From Puccinia triticina (lineage: Eukaryota > Basidiomycota > Pucciniomycetes > Pucciniales > Pucciniaceae), in NCBI RefSeq assembly GCF_026914185.1, contig NC_070559.1, forward strand, positions 434,001-498,000: DNA of 64,000 nucleotides, given 5' to 3'. The translations under genes were made by a program, and so were the position numbers. Below are positions 11,010 to 21,400 of this stretch, one piece after another. The first letter of the stretch is position 1. Each line of letters begins with the position of its first letter. Under the pieces are notes generated by a model. It had not been told where the DNA came from. It made no database searches and saw nothing but the letters and a program-made list of their open reading frames with translations.

Positions 11010-11580
11010 TATCCATGACCGGTACAGACCGGCATTGAGCGGATTAACATCTCCTCTCAATGACCAGTCTGTACCGGACCGCCGGTCATTGAGGGAAATC
11101 ACAGAAATCACACCTCTTGATGACCGGTCTGTGCCGGTCATCAAGGGGAGTAACATCTCCTCTCAATGACCGGTCTCTGCCGGTCACCGAGGGGACTCAC
11201 ACCTCTCGATTACCGGCGCGGACCGGTCACACCTCCCGATGACCGGCACAGACCGGTCATCAAGGGGACTCACACCTCGATAATCGGTCACACCGGTCAT
11301 TGAGGCTAATAACACCTCCTCTTGATGACCGGTCATCACCGGTCATCGAGGTGAGTCACATCTCTCGATGACCGGTCAGACCGGTCATCGAGGGGAATAA
11401 CACCTCCTCTGGATGACCGGTGTGTACCAGTCATCGAGGGGAGGTGCTACTCTCAATGACCGGTCGGTCTGACCAGTCATTGAGAGGAGGTGCTGCTCCC
11501 CTTGGTGACCGGCACAGACCGGTCATTGAAGGGACTCACACCTCTCGATGCTCCCGATGACCGGTCGGTCATCGAGAGGG
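11010..11580. repeat. Left array of palindromic GACCGGTC minisatellite
   Basis: About a dozen degenerate units of roughly 42-50 bp occur here. Each is itself an inverted repeat, of the form CTCGATGACCGGTC, a short loop, then GACCGGTCATCGAG, followed by a spacer like GTGTGAGTC. Every unit can form a hairpin. A matching array lies at 13375-13965, making the outer element palindromic at two scales. Confidence 0.85.
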
Positions 11581-11589
11581 CTCACACCG

Positions 11590-12038
11590 CTGTGGTGCGC
11601 CAAATGGTACAGGCGGTGATTCAGATCAAATCAGCAGTGTGCGGAGTGTATCCAGTCCTCAAGGTATTCAGCTTTCATCCTCCAGTCTCAAGAACTCAAT
11701 TCTCAAGGCGTTTCAGGATCTCCTCCCCCCCTCTTTCCCTTCTTTTTGTCTGTTTTGTCTCTTCCTTCTCTTTCTTGGTTTGTTTTGTTTGTCTTTTCTT
11801 TTTTTTCTTATATGCTGGCTTTTGGATGGAGAGCTATGTGGTGGGTTGGTGTGTTGTTTTGTGTTTTCTTTGGTTGTGTTCTGTTCTCTTTTCCTTCTTG
11901 TTGTTGCGCGCGCAGAGGCGCGCAGGTGTGTGATGACCTGTCCACAACATTTCACAGCTCCCAGAGTCTGAGTTCAGTTTGAACTCAGATGATGGGGCGG
12001 CATGGACTTTGTCTGAACCCTTTTCTTTTGGCTTTTCA
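11590..12038. other. Non-repetitive interior of the foldback element
   Basis: A pyrimidine-rich stretch (11700-11900), then GCGCGCGCAGAGGCGCGC near 11906-11925. It resembles the reverse complement of the insert in gag at 2310-2420. A local palindrome GAGTTCAGTTTGAACTC lies near 11970. No gene is seen. Confidence 0.45.
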
Positions 12039-13028
12039 CACTGCAAGAAAAACTCTAGAAACTGCTTGCAGTTGAGATGCAGCAAGCTTCAACCAAGCTC
12101 CAGCTCAAGCTGGAGTCAAGCACACAAATTCCGTGCTGGTGCACCTTGAGTGTGTACCTTGTTCAGCATCTCAATGTTGAACATGCTGTAGTGCTCATGC
12201 AGTAGGCTGAGGCAAATGAGCACCCCTGAGCACCCTTTTATTTAATTTTATTAAACAATCCATGCACCATTGAATCCAGCCAGAATGACATAAACAGGGT
12301 ATGTACACATGAAAGGGATATGTACAGATGAAAGAAATATGTACACATGAAAGGGGAATGTGAGGAGGTGTATTAAAACATAAAAGGGATATGTACACAT
12401 GATGAAAGGGGTATGTATGCATGAAAGGGGTATTTATGCATGAAAGGGGTATGTGCAGTAAGGGGTATTTGCACACATGAAAGGGGTATGTACAACTGAA
12501 TGATAAAAGGGAATTGAAAGGGATCTAAAAAACTCAAAGGGGACATGTAAACATGAAAGGGTCATGAACACATGATGAAAGGGGTATGTACACATTTTGA
12601 AAGGGATACATGCACAACAAAGGGATATACACACATGAAAGGGGTATGTGTACATAAAGGGCCATGTACACATTATGAAAGGGGTGAATGTATACAAAAG
12701 GGATATATGCACATGAAAGGGGTATGTGCACATGAAAGGGGTATGTGCACATGAAAGGGGTATGTGCACATGAAAGGGGTATGTGCACATGAAAGGGGTA
12801 TGTGCACATGAAAGGGGTATGTGCACATGAAAGGGGAATTTGAACTTGAAAGGGGGATTTGCACAGGTATCAACTCCTGTACTTAGTTTTTTGTACCTTA
12901 GACTCACTCTTGCATAAATTAGACAATGTGCATGGAATCAACCAGTGCTTGATTCTTGCATGAGGCACAGCTTGCCTTGAGATCTTGCGTCTCAACTGCA
13001 AGCAGTTTCTAGAGTTTTTCTTGCAGTG
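12039..13028. mobile_element. CACTG-terminated non-autonomous element, TSD TCA
   Basis: The ends are inverted copies starting CACTGCAAGAAAAACTCTAG, about 38 bp long. Direct TCA lies at 12036-12038 and 13029-13031. CACTR ends with a 3-bp duplication are typical of CACTA (CMC/EnSpm) transposons, so this is probably a non-autonomous member. The middle is a 19-bp minisatellite. A sister copy at 59133-63779 carries a hAT insertion, and a truncated copy lies at 46486-47207. Confidence 0.82.
12300..12850. repeat. 19-bp minisatellite (CATGAAAGGGGTATGTGCA)
   Basis: Perfect 19-bp units run from about 12710 to 12830, with degenerate ones on both sides. Because 19 is not a multiple of three and the unit has no stop on the minus strand, long artificial ORFs appear in every minus frame. 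The repeat sits inside the CACTG element and recurs in its two relatives. Confidence 0.92.
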
Positions 13029-13374
13029 TCAGATCATCCATCCAGAATCTTAATCTTATTGATCCCTCTCTGAGTCCGTGTGTCTTCTGAGTTCAAACTC
13101 TCAGCACCTTGAGTCACATTTCCCCGAATCCCTTCTTTAGATCACATCCTCCGGCCCTCTTCGCCGGACTCCTTTCCTCTTCAGATCCTCAACAACAAAC
13201 TACCGCCGACGGGAATCTACACCTTGTCGTCTCTCAACAAATCCCCCTCCAACTTCCGCTATCCTCAATTCCTCATCTCTTTTCCGGACCACCGCGAAGG
13301 CAGCGCACAGCGCAACTCTCCCTTCCAGTAACTGCCGACGGCCCAGAACCGGTCGGAGTTCCACACCACTCACA
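13029..13374. other. Interior of the foldback element, no gene
   Basis: Single-copy sequence between the CACTG element and the right palindromic array. I see no coding signal or motif. Confidence 0.4.
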
Positions 13375-13965
13375 CCACTCGATGACCGGTCAGACCGGTC
13401 ATCAAGGGTAATAACACTCGATGACCGGTGATGACCGGTCATCAAGGTGAGTCACATCTCTCGATGACCGGTCTGTGCTGGTCATTGAGGGGAGTAACAT
13501 CTCCTCTCGATGACCGGTCAGACCAACCGGTCATCGAGAGTAGCACCTCCCCTCGATGACTGGTACACACCGGTCATCGAGAGGTGTTATTACCCTGGAT
13601 GACCGGTCTGACCGGTCATCGAGAAATGTGACTCACCTCGATGACCGGTCAGACCGATCATCGAGAGGTGTGAGTCCTCTCGATGACCGGTCAGACCAAT
13701 CATCGAGAGGTGTGAGTCCTCTCGATGACCGGTCTGTGCTGGTCATTGGGAGGTGTGACTGATGACCGGTCCGCGCCGGTCATCGAGAGGTGGAAGTCCC
13801 CTCGATGACCGGTAAAGACCGGTCATCGAGAGTAGCACCTCCCCTCGTTGACCGGTACACACCGGTCATCGAGAGGTGTGACTGATGACCGGTCCGCGCC
13901 GGTCATCGAGAGGTATGAGTCCTCTGGATGACCGGTCGTGTGAGTCCCCTCAATGCATCGAGAGG
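13375..13965. repeat. Right array of palindromic GACCGGTC minisatellite
   Basis: About a dozen units of the same type as at 11010-11580. The most regular ones are 42 bp apart around 13600-13760. GATGACCGGT and its inverse alternate with GTGTGAGTCC-like spacers. Confidence 0.85.
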
Positions 13966-14758
13966 TGTGATTGCTGTGGGCACTCCAAAAAAAAGGAGAC
14001 TTGGAGTGCACCCCAATGCACTCCATTTGGCATTTGCTAGCTGGAGTGCAAAGCCAAAATCCTTCACTGAAAAGGTGGAGTGCTTGGGCTTGCACTCCAT
14101 TTTTTTTGGAGTGCATCTAGCCGCACTGCCCTATTTTGGTCAATTTTGGAGTACCCAGTTGTGTACTCCAAGAAACATGGAGTGCCCATCTGGGGACTCC
14201 ATGTTTTGGGAGTACAAAATCAAGGTACTCCAACTTTTTTGGAGTGCTGGCCCCCCAAAGCCAAAAATGTGGAGTGCATGAAGTAAAAGTTTGGAGTGCA
14301 TTTAGGCTGACCCTAAAATTATGCAATCCAACTTTGAACACCATAAATATCACCTTTGTGTACGCGCGTAAATTAGGGTGACAGATCACTGAAGGCGCCT
14401 TTCACAGCTCCATTACAAGTAAAAACTGGTCAGAAAGCCATGAAAGCCCCCGCAGGTCACATTTACATTGTTTGGAACCCCTTTGACATAGAGAAATTGA
14501 TCAACAGAAATTCGCCATAAATGAGTAATAGTTGGGCATTGATTAACTATGGTTTCATGACAGATTGTAATTAAGTTATACATAGAAAATTAAATGGTTC
14601 TCTACAACATTGCACAAGGTCCTGTGATAATTCTGCATCACTTCTGACACACTTCCCATTGACTTCTGAAGAATTTATCAATGATTTCCTAATCCACATC
14701 TGACTCACATCAGACCCAGAACAACATAAAATTAGACTCTGGCACTCTCTGGAGAGTG

Positions 14759-15005
14759 CGTAATGTTGAAGTTTCACTTGAGGACTGAGGGATTGAGAGG
14801 CGAGGAGGAGGGGTTGAAAGAGGAGCTTTGCTGAAGGTTGGTGGCTCAGGTGGGGCTAGAGTTGTTTTGGCTCAGACTCAATGCTGTTATTTCATACTCG
14901 AGGAGCGGACACGTATACACAACTAGAGAGCCCCCTGCACAAGATCCAGAGGGGGCCTAACAGCATGTAACATACAAGACAAACTAAACTAACATCTGTA
15001 AGAAG
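14759..15005. other. Intergenic, no gene seen
   Basis: Single-copy DNA between the nested elements and a GGAACA repeat. There is no recognisable motif. Confidence 0.4.
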
Positions 15006-15185
15006 TCAGTGACAGGGACAGAACAGGAACTGGGACAGAGGACAGGAACAGGAACAGGGAACGGGTACTGGGACTGGGACAGGAACAGGGAACGGGTACT
15101 GGGACTGAGACAGGAACAGGGAACTGGAACAGGTACTGGAACAGGAACAGGAACAGGAACAGGAGCAGGAACAGGGAAGATAGAA
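15006..15185 (+). repeat. Tandem GGAACA / GGGAC simple repeat
   Basis: Irregular 6-bp units (GGAACA, GGGACT, GGTACT) fill about 170 bp. They yield low-complexity ORFs of alternating Gly/Thr or Pro/Val that are not genes. Confidence 0.85.
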
Positions 15186-15229
15186 AGTGAGCGGACTGAA
15201 GAGCTCAGATTCTGACACGTAAAAGTCTC

Positions 15230-17640
15230 CCCTGGTGATTCCAACCCGCACCTGTGCTTGCGGCGTCCACTTGATTCTGACCTGCAGCAACCCCGCCCAA
15301 GGCGACACCGCCGGACAAACACTCTCCACCGGACCTTGAACACTGGGACCTCTTGGTGCAGCCGGACCGTAAGGCACAACTCATACCAGGGTGATGTTGA
15401 GCGCCGTCATTATGCTCAATCAGTACAGCTGGCAGGAAGAATTCACCATCCTGTTGCAGGCTGAGGACCGTGGTCAACAACTCACCAAAGGAGACAAGAA
15501 GAATCACCGCCAAGGGTGGAACCCTTGTTAGGAAGCTTCCCTGATTACAGCCATGGAGACCACAATCACAATGGTGATAACCCAATTGCTGCTCATGCAG
15601 AATATTTCTGCCTTCGCCGCTACGCCAAAAGAAAAGAGCGCATAATTCATCAATGGGGTCTGATTGATACCCAAGCTCTGGCCACCTACCTCCTCTGCCA
15701 GAAAACCACGCTCAACTGGATGCGCCCCACCATTGACTTTGAAGCACCCCTGCCATCATGCACATGTGAACCGGATCAGATTCACACACACAGAGTTGAC
15801 TTTGTGGATCTCCTTGGTAAACATTGTCTTATTTTCCATACCATCTGAAGGATCATATTGCTAATTCTCAATTGATACCTCAGCCCTCTATCCAATACAG
15901 CTCATCTTGTTCTGCAAATGTACACCATCTAGACCCTATCCAATTGATCCATCACGGCTACTTTGCTTGCTCAGCTGAAATGCCTCAAACAGCCTTTTAA
16001 ATTTGGCTTGTCCAATAACACCATCTCCTATGGCAAGCCTTGGCAGTATCTGGTTCCGCGTTCATACAATCACTCTCAGCTTTTCTAGATACTCGCTGTG
16101 ACAGCCTGTTATTCAACCGTGGATCAAATCACAAGCGGAGAGAACTAGTCCCCTTTACTCACTGCATTGATCTGTATCATCGCATCCTGGACGGGCAAAG
16201 ACAACTTTTTGAAGATGGCCTGCAACTAAAAATTGACAAATGGGAAAGCAAGTGCCCTTGTTACTTTGGGCCAAGCAAAGACGAAACCAAAGAACATGCA
16301 GCAGAACCTGATGTGATGATTGCAAATTGCAATGGGCCACTGCACTACACTAACGTTATTGGAAAATAACTGTTAGTGTAGCCATTTTATTGACTCCCAA
16401 ATTCATGTCATTTGTTATCTCAGATACAAGTATCCATACTAACAATAACAGGAAATAACAGCAATAACAACAATAATAGGCATTTTATTGCTACTAACAG
16501 GATACAATAACAGTTATTGCTGTTATCCATCACTATTTCCTGGGCAAGTTCCTGTATTGTTAGCAACACAAAAAACGAGATAACAGAAAATGTTGTTATT
16601 GTTAGCTGGTTTTGGCTAGAATACACTACACTAACAAATAATGTTAGTGTATTGGCCCACCGTTGTTGCAATGGATGGTAACTTCCAGCAGTGTCATTAC
16701 GCATATGCCAGCAAAGATGAGCCTTGCAAAGACCAGTACCCCCATAGTTTTGTTCCACCCTCAAAGATACTTTTGGATATTGTAGCGCTTGAAAAGACTG
16801 AACAGTCTGCTTTAGGAATCAATGTGAGAGATTATTGTCTCTTTTTCTTGACAGACAGATTTATACACCACCTGATATGGCACATCCTTTATTTCAACTA
16901 TTAGCCACCATGCTCTGATCAGCACAAAGCAGCGGATGATAATTGCAACAATTTGACCTGGGATAAGTGTGATGACTACGGACTCTTTGCAAGTACCTGT
17001 TGACACAATGTCCCACTGATGAATCTTAACATCCATAAGACTGGTGAGAATTTATACTATCCAATCTCTCTCCTATGGAACATTTTGCTCAACTTTCCAA
17101 ATCATAAGTTTGGTATCCTGGACGACATCGGATGCCACCTTGAAACTCACATCCAAAAGGTTTGCACCAAATCCAATCTGCTCTGAATCCAAATGCAAGC
17201 GGCTTAATCATCCTGATCTGATATTCCCTTTGTCAGCAAGGGCTCTTGAGTAACCAAATCACCAATCTCCGCTTTGGGACCTCAGTGTTTCATGCTTATG
17301 TGCATGAATAGTTGTGCCAGGTGAAATATAACCATTGGGTCAACAATTGATGGGGTTTAACTGATGGTGAGGGTCTTGGGAGATACTGGTCCTTCCCGTC
17401 ACCTCTGATATCAACCCTTTGAGTATCAACCCGGTTATATTGATTTACTTCACTTCAATTTCATTCTGACTACTTTGCTGAAGGATTGCTTGAATCATCA
17501 GCAGATTGGCTCCTCAAAAAGCTAGAAAATGCTGAAGAAACTATTCAGCAAGATGATGAAGACCTTTGACAAATCCACGCTTGTCCCAATCCATACTTGC
17601 CCGGTACCTGCTACACCAATTCTTTCTTTGAGGCTCCATG
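15230..17640 (+). pseudogene. KDZ-type (Kyakuja-Dileera-Zisupton) transposase pseudogene
   Basis: Readable pieces follow the order of fungal KDZ transposases. An N-terminal piece reads RYAKRKERIIHQW and the C-x-C-x-P-D like CTCEPDQ (about 15600-15775). Next comes ILDTRCDSLLFN to CPCYFGPSK (16095-16280). The AMDGNFQ core is at about 16672, followed by DDYGLFASTCRHN-like, DIGCHLE-like, FHAYVHE and WGLTDGEGL-like segments (16960-17390). Multiple frameshifts and stops separate them, and a hairpin element splits the gene just upstream of AMDGNFQ. These are cut-and-paste transposases common in rust and mushroom genomes. This copy is dead, and I could not find its terminal repeats. Confidence 0.75.
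16341..16656. mobile_element. Hairpin-rich MITE inside the KDZ gene
   Basis: The ends are inverted: CACTACACTAACGTTATT near 16341 and AATGTTAGTGTA ending near 16654. The interior repeats TAACAATAACA phrases and their inverse. It separates two conserved parts of the KDZ reading frame, so it is an insertion. Exact ends are uncertain by a few bases; GGGCCA/GGCCCA at the edges is not a clean duplication. Confidence 0.6.
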
Positions 17641-17665
17641 GTCACTTGAACAGAAATACAATTAA

Positions 17666-18027
17666 GGTGTTCAAAGTTGACTTGCATAAAATCATGAAAT
17701 TCTGAGGTGAAAAAAATATGTACACCCAAACACTCAAATTAGAGCAACATTTCTAAAATGGTGCATATAAAATCATCATTTGAAAGTTTTATGATTTTAT
17801 GATTTTATGCAATGAAAATTTTATGATTTCAACTTTTATGGTGTTCAAAGTTGGTTTGCATAATTTTATGCATGCATAAATCATAAAATCATAAAATCAT
17901 TTTTGCAGGCAATATGACTGTCTGATTATGTAATACAAAATTTCCTCACCAAAACATTTTTATGATTTTATGATTTATGCATGCATAAAATTATGCAAAC
18001 CAACTTTGAACACCATATTTGAACACC
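17666..18027. mobile_element. GGTGTTCAAAGTTG-family MITE, outer copy
   Basis: It starts GGTGTTCAAAGTTGACTTGC and ends in inverted GAACACC. The edges read TA-AGGTG and CACCT-TA, fitting TA duplication. The interior is rich in ATAAAATCAT phrases and contains a second MITE near its right end. The left end sits next to the KDZ pseudogene. Confidence 0.75.
17840..18014. mobile_element. GGTGTTCAAAGTTG-family MITE nested in the previous one
   Basis: A 175-bp element with ~35-bp inverted ends (GGTGTTCAAAGTTGGTTTGC). TA lies at both edges. It sits just inside the right terminus of the outer copy, so the same family inserted into itself. Confidence 0.8.
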
Positions 18028-18430
18028 TTAAATACAAGCTCTCGTTATGTATGCACGTATATATTTAGATCTAAAATTGATAATCTCCAGACCAAGCCAA
18101 ACCAAACCAAATAAAAACAACAAAAAAGATGATAGGAGATGGTGATCATGAGGAGTAGAGAGAGCAATAAGGACACAATGAAGTAAGAAAAGGAAATGTT
18201 TTGGTTGAAGAATTGAGAGGGACAGCACTAAACAAAGGAAAAAAGAAAACAAAACAAAACTGCGTTCTGTTAGTTGAAGGCAAGAGGAATGAGTATACGA
18301 GTATTTAACAATGCAATTCTTGGTAGATTACGTGATAAAACCAGAAGAAAAGAAAATCATCATCTTTTGTTTTTGATCATTTTACTCTAAGAGGGTTCGG
18401 ATCTCCAACAGCAAAAAACAGATTGGAGAA
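18028..18430. other. Downstream flank of the alpha-COP gene
   Basis: AT-rich spacer that probably includes the 3' UTR of the minus-strand gene. I see no other feature. Confidence 0.5.
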
Positions 18431-21400
18431 TCAAACCCTAGATCTTAACCCAGCGGCCTTCTTACCGACCTGGGTGACGCCAGAGACCTTACAAACCGAG
18501 CCGGCAAACTTGGGCTTATATCTAGCCCCGGTGAACGGGTCCTCGACGAAGCCAGCTCCGCCAGTGCTTCCTTCCTGTTGTCGATAGATCGGCGTAAGCG
18601 ATCCAGCACAGATATCGAACGACGAGAATTGGTCGTAATCAATCTCGATCGCATCCCTGGGCGTACGATCTCCTGCCGAAAGTACTTGCTTGGCCTGAAG
18701 GGTGTTATTATTCGATCAAGTCAGTAGTCAGTTAATTAGAAAGAAGCCACTGCACCCGGACAAAACATTGAAAGAATCTCTCTCGGACTCACCTGAGTAG
18801 CAACATTAGCAGCTGGGTTTAATTCTAACAACCGTTTAGCAAACGTGGCCGCAGTGACGAAGTTTTTAGATTTCGAGAAGGTGGTCATAGCCAATCTGAG
18901 AGCAAGAACTAAATGAACTGATTGCAATTTGCAATGCGTAAAGTAGGCGGCCAATTCGAGCTGTCGTTTAAGATTTTCAGGCTCGGAACTGGCCACTCGT
19001 CGACGCTCAATCTCGAGTGAGAGTCCAATCAGATATTCTCGACAGGTGATTATCAGTTCCGATAACTATCACGATGCAAGAAGATTGTCAGCTAAGGATT
19101 TTCAAAACAATTGCCAACCCAATGAATTGGTAAGTGATCTCCATACCTCGTTTTGCTCAGCTTCATCTTTCGTAACGACCAGCAAGAGAGATTGCAAGAT
19201 TGATCTGAATTTGGCCGAAGCCTCGTTAAATTCAGCTTTTCGGAAATGGGCGTAGGCAGCTTTGAGCTCGGTCTGAGTGATAGATTGCAAACTGCGTGCA
19301 ATGGCCGGAAGAACGTTTCGTGGGTTGACATCTTCGGGATCTCGACGCAAGTATACTTCCAATGGTGGCAGACATGCACTTGCTGGGAGGTAAGCTCTCG
19401 AAGCTTGGTAGGTCGACAGAAACAATGGTTTAAGAGGTGCAAACTCAATTGCTCCCACTTGTCGATTGAGTAGCTAAATAGGGCGAAGAGTATTTTAGGT
19501 TAAGCTTGAGAGGTTCGTATTGGTCAGTTAATTGAGGTAAGTCTGGAAACAGGCTTACCTGCATAGCAGTTTCAAACGATCCAGCGGCCACATGATCTGC
19601 GGCCAGCGGTGAATTCTTGACCCACAGCTCACTTTCCTGGACACCTTCCTTAACTTCTCCATCAGCCCCATCTTCTTCGACACCCATGGTTTCCGATTCT
19701 CCCGCTTCAGCATCAAGCGCTCCCCCAGGGATTTCAGAACCGCCAATGTCCCAAGCTTCTTCCGCCTCCTCGCCTGCATCTCCTTCGACATCCATCCCAT
19801 CCCCGTCATCAGCTGCCCATTCATCCAATGGATCGCCACGACCGGCACCTCCAAGCGAATCGATCGGGTTGGCGTTGGCATCCATTCCGGAAGCTTGAGT
19901 AAGAGCACGGTCAAAGAAGCTTTCACTAGTGCCCACGCATGGCCAGTTGAAATCATGGCTCGCCGTCACGATTCCAGGTGGTGTGAGACGGCTGCTCTTG
20001 AGCGGTGGCAATGGGGGAAGCTCCTCTTCAGTCAATCCAGCCACTTCCAAGACTTCGTTAGCTTCATCGTCCAATCCGTTTGATTTGGCAGTCAAGTACG
20101 CCAAGGGATCTACCCGAATTATGAAATCATGAATTTTGAGTTAAACTCTTCTTTTTTTGTAAAAAGAAACAAGAGTGAGTAGTCGTCAAATTGGTCACTT
20201 ACACAGACCAACATCCTTTAGCACTGAGATTCGTGTCTTGACGTTTCCAAGGTACAAAGCGTTGTGAAACCTTGACATATGATCGGCTCTCATTTCGGCA
20301 ATCTTGGCCATTTTATTCAATTTTTCGGTATTCCCCGTCAAGAGGTAAAGAAACGAGAGGCGGTCGAAATTTTTGGTTCGTTGATAACAGGTTTCAACGA
20401 TCTGGAGGATGAGTTTTAGGACATTAGGTGAATACGAGTGGCGATTGGTCATCTTGGGGACTCAGATGTTTAGGCTTACTTTTTGGTTGCCTTGCTTTAA
20501 GGCTTGTTGGCCCAATCGATTCCAAGAAGCGGGTCGGTCGATGGCTTTGGCGGTTTCCAACGCGACTTCGAGATTTCCACATTCGATAGCCAAATCGAAT
20601 CTAGTGGTTTTGTCTTGAACAAAGTGGAGAGCAATCTAAGATGAAAGAGATGTCAGGAAATTTAATAAAGAAACAGGTGAGAGCAGTATGAACATACTTC
20701 CGGGAATCCTTTCTTTTGCAAGTAAGCGATTATACTTTGCCCGACCAAGTTTGATGTTCGGATGATGTGCAAGACCTCATCATAGTTGTTACGTGTCAAG
20801 GCTAGCTTGAATCTATACTCAGTGGGATCGATTGGAATCCCTTTGGGTTTAGCGTTTCGGTCCAAGCAATGTACCATCTTCCCCTTAACTCGTGTCAAAT
20901 AAACCGGTTGATCGAGCGTCTTAATGATACCGTTGTCCCTGGATAAGAGTGGGCCAATCCTCGTCAGTCCATGTTGACTTAAACAAAAAGAAGTGATTAA
21001 AAAAAGGAAGGGAAACGTACCCCTGAGGTAGCGCGTATTTGATATGGTTCAGTGTGGAATATACCAAAATCCCGCAGTCGTCCCAGGCACCAGACTTGAT
21101 TCGGATGGTTTCGTGAATCAAGCTGTGTTGTCCCAAGGCCTTATTGGCGATGATGATAGCTATATTTTGCATCAGAATTAGCGACTGGATGAGGAAGGTA
21201 CGAGGAGAAAAAACAGCTCACTATGTTTACTCAGCAAAGCGACCATGGAACCGTCATTGCTCCATACAACATATTTAACCGGTGGTGTGGTGATTTCTGA
21301 GACGACTTTCTGCTGTTGGATGTCGAAGAGTATGACGGAAGTATTGGTGCTGAGGAGGAGACTAGCGGTTCCGCCGTAGAAGATATCATTGGTCGGACTA

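Larger units (their letters stand above)
10626..14342. mobile_element. 3.7-kb foldback element of the GGTGTTCAAAGTTG family
   Basis: GGTGTTCAAAGTTGG plus the following ~40 bp (through GGGTCAGCCTAAATGCACTC) is repeated in inversion at 14290-14342. The edges read TA-TGGTGTTC and GAACACCA-TA, consistent with TA target duplication as in Tc1/mariner-type elements. Just inside each end are many GGAGTGCA/TGCACTCC phrases. Arrays of palindromic GACCGGTC repeats come next, and a CACTG element sits near the centre (12039-13028). There is no transposase. Confidence 0.75.
9983..14758. mobile_element. Possible outer element with 19-bp terminal inverted repeats
   Basis: CACTCTCCAGAGAGTGCCA at 9983-10001 is matched in inversion at 14740-14758. 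Sixteen of the bases are self-palindromic, so the match is weaker than its length suggests. The regions inside each end (to 10625 and from 14343) share only scattered phrases such as CAGAAGTCAA. I found no target du­plication. It may be an old element into which 10626-14342 inserted. Confidence 0.4.

Noticed and set aside
11490..11933. 147-aa plus-strand ORF rich in Phe, Leu and Ser
   Set aside because: It spans the end of a minisatellite and a pyrimidine-rich tract that reads as hydrophobic residues. Overlapping ORFs in the other frames look the same.
12434..12907. 157-aa minus-strand ORF of repeated TYPFHVHIPLSCAH residues
   Set aside because: It is produced by the stop-free 19-bp minisatellite; shifting frame gives the same 19-residue cycle. 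The similar ORFs at 46516-47051 and 63075-63565 are the same artefact.
11010..13965. Regular palindromic repeats resembling a CRISPR array
   Set aside because: Units vary in length and sequence, spacers are themselves repeated, no cas genes are present, and the genome is eukaryotic.
14984..15379. Pro-Val and Gly-Thr repeat ORFs
   Set aside because: Translation of the GGAACA simple repeat; no codon bias or start context.
19617..19898. Ser/Pro-rich plus-strand ORF
   Set aside because: Antisense of the acidic linker exon of the alpha-COP gene.
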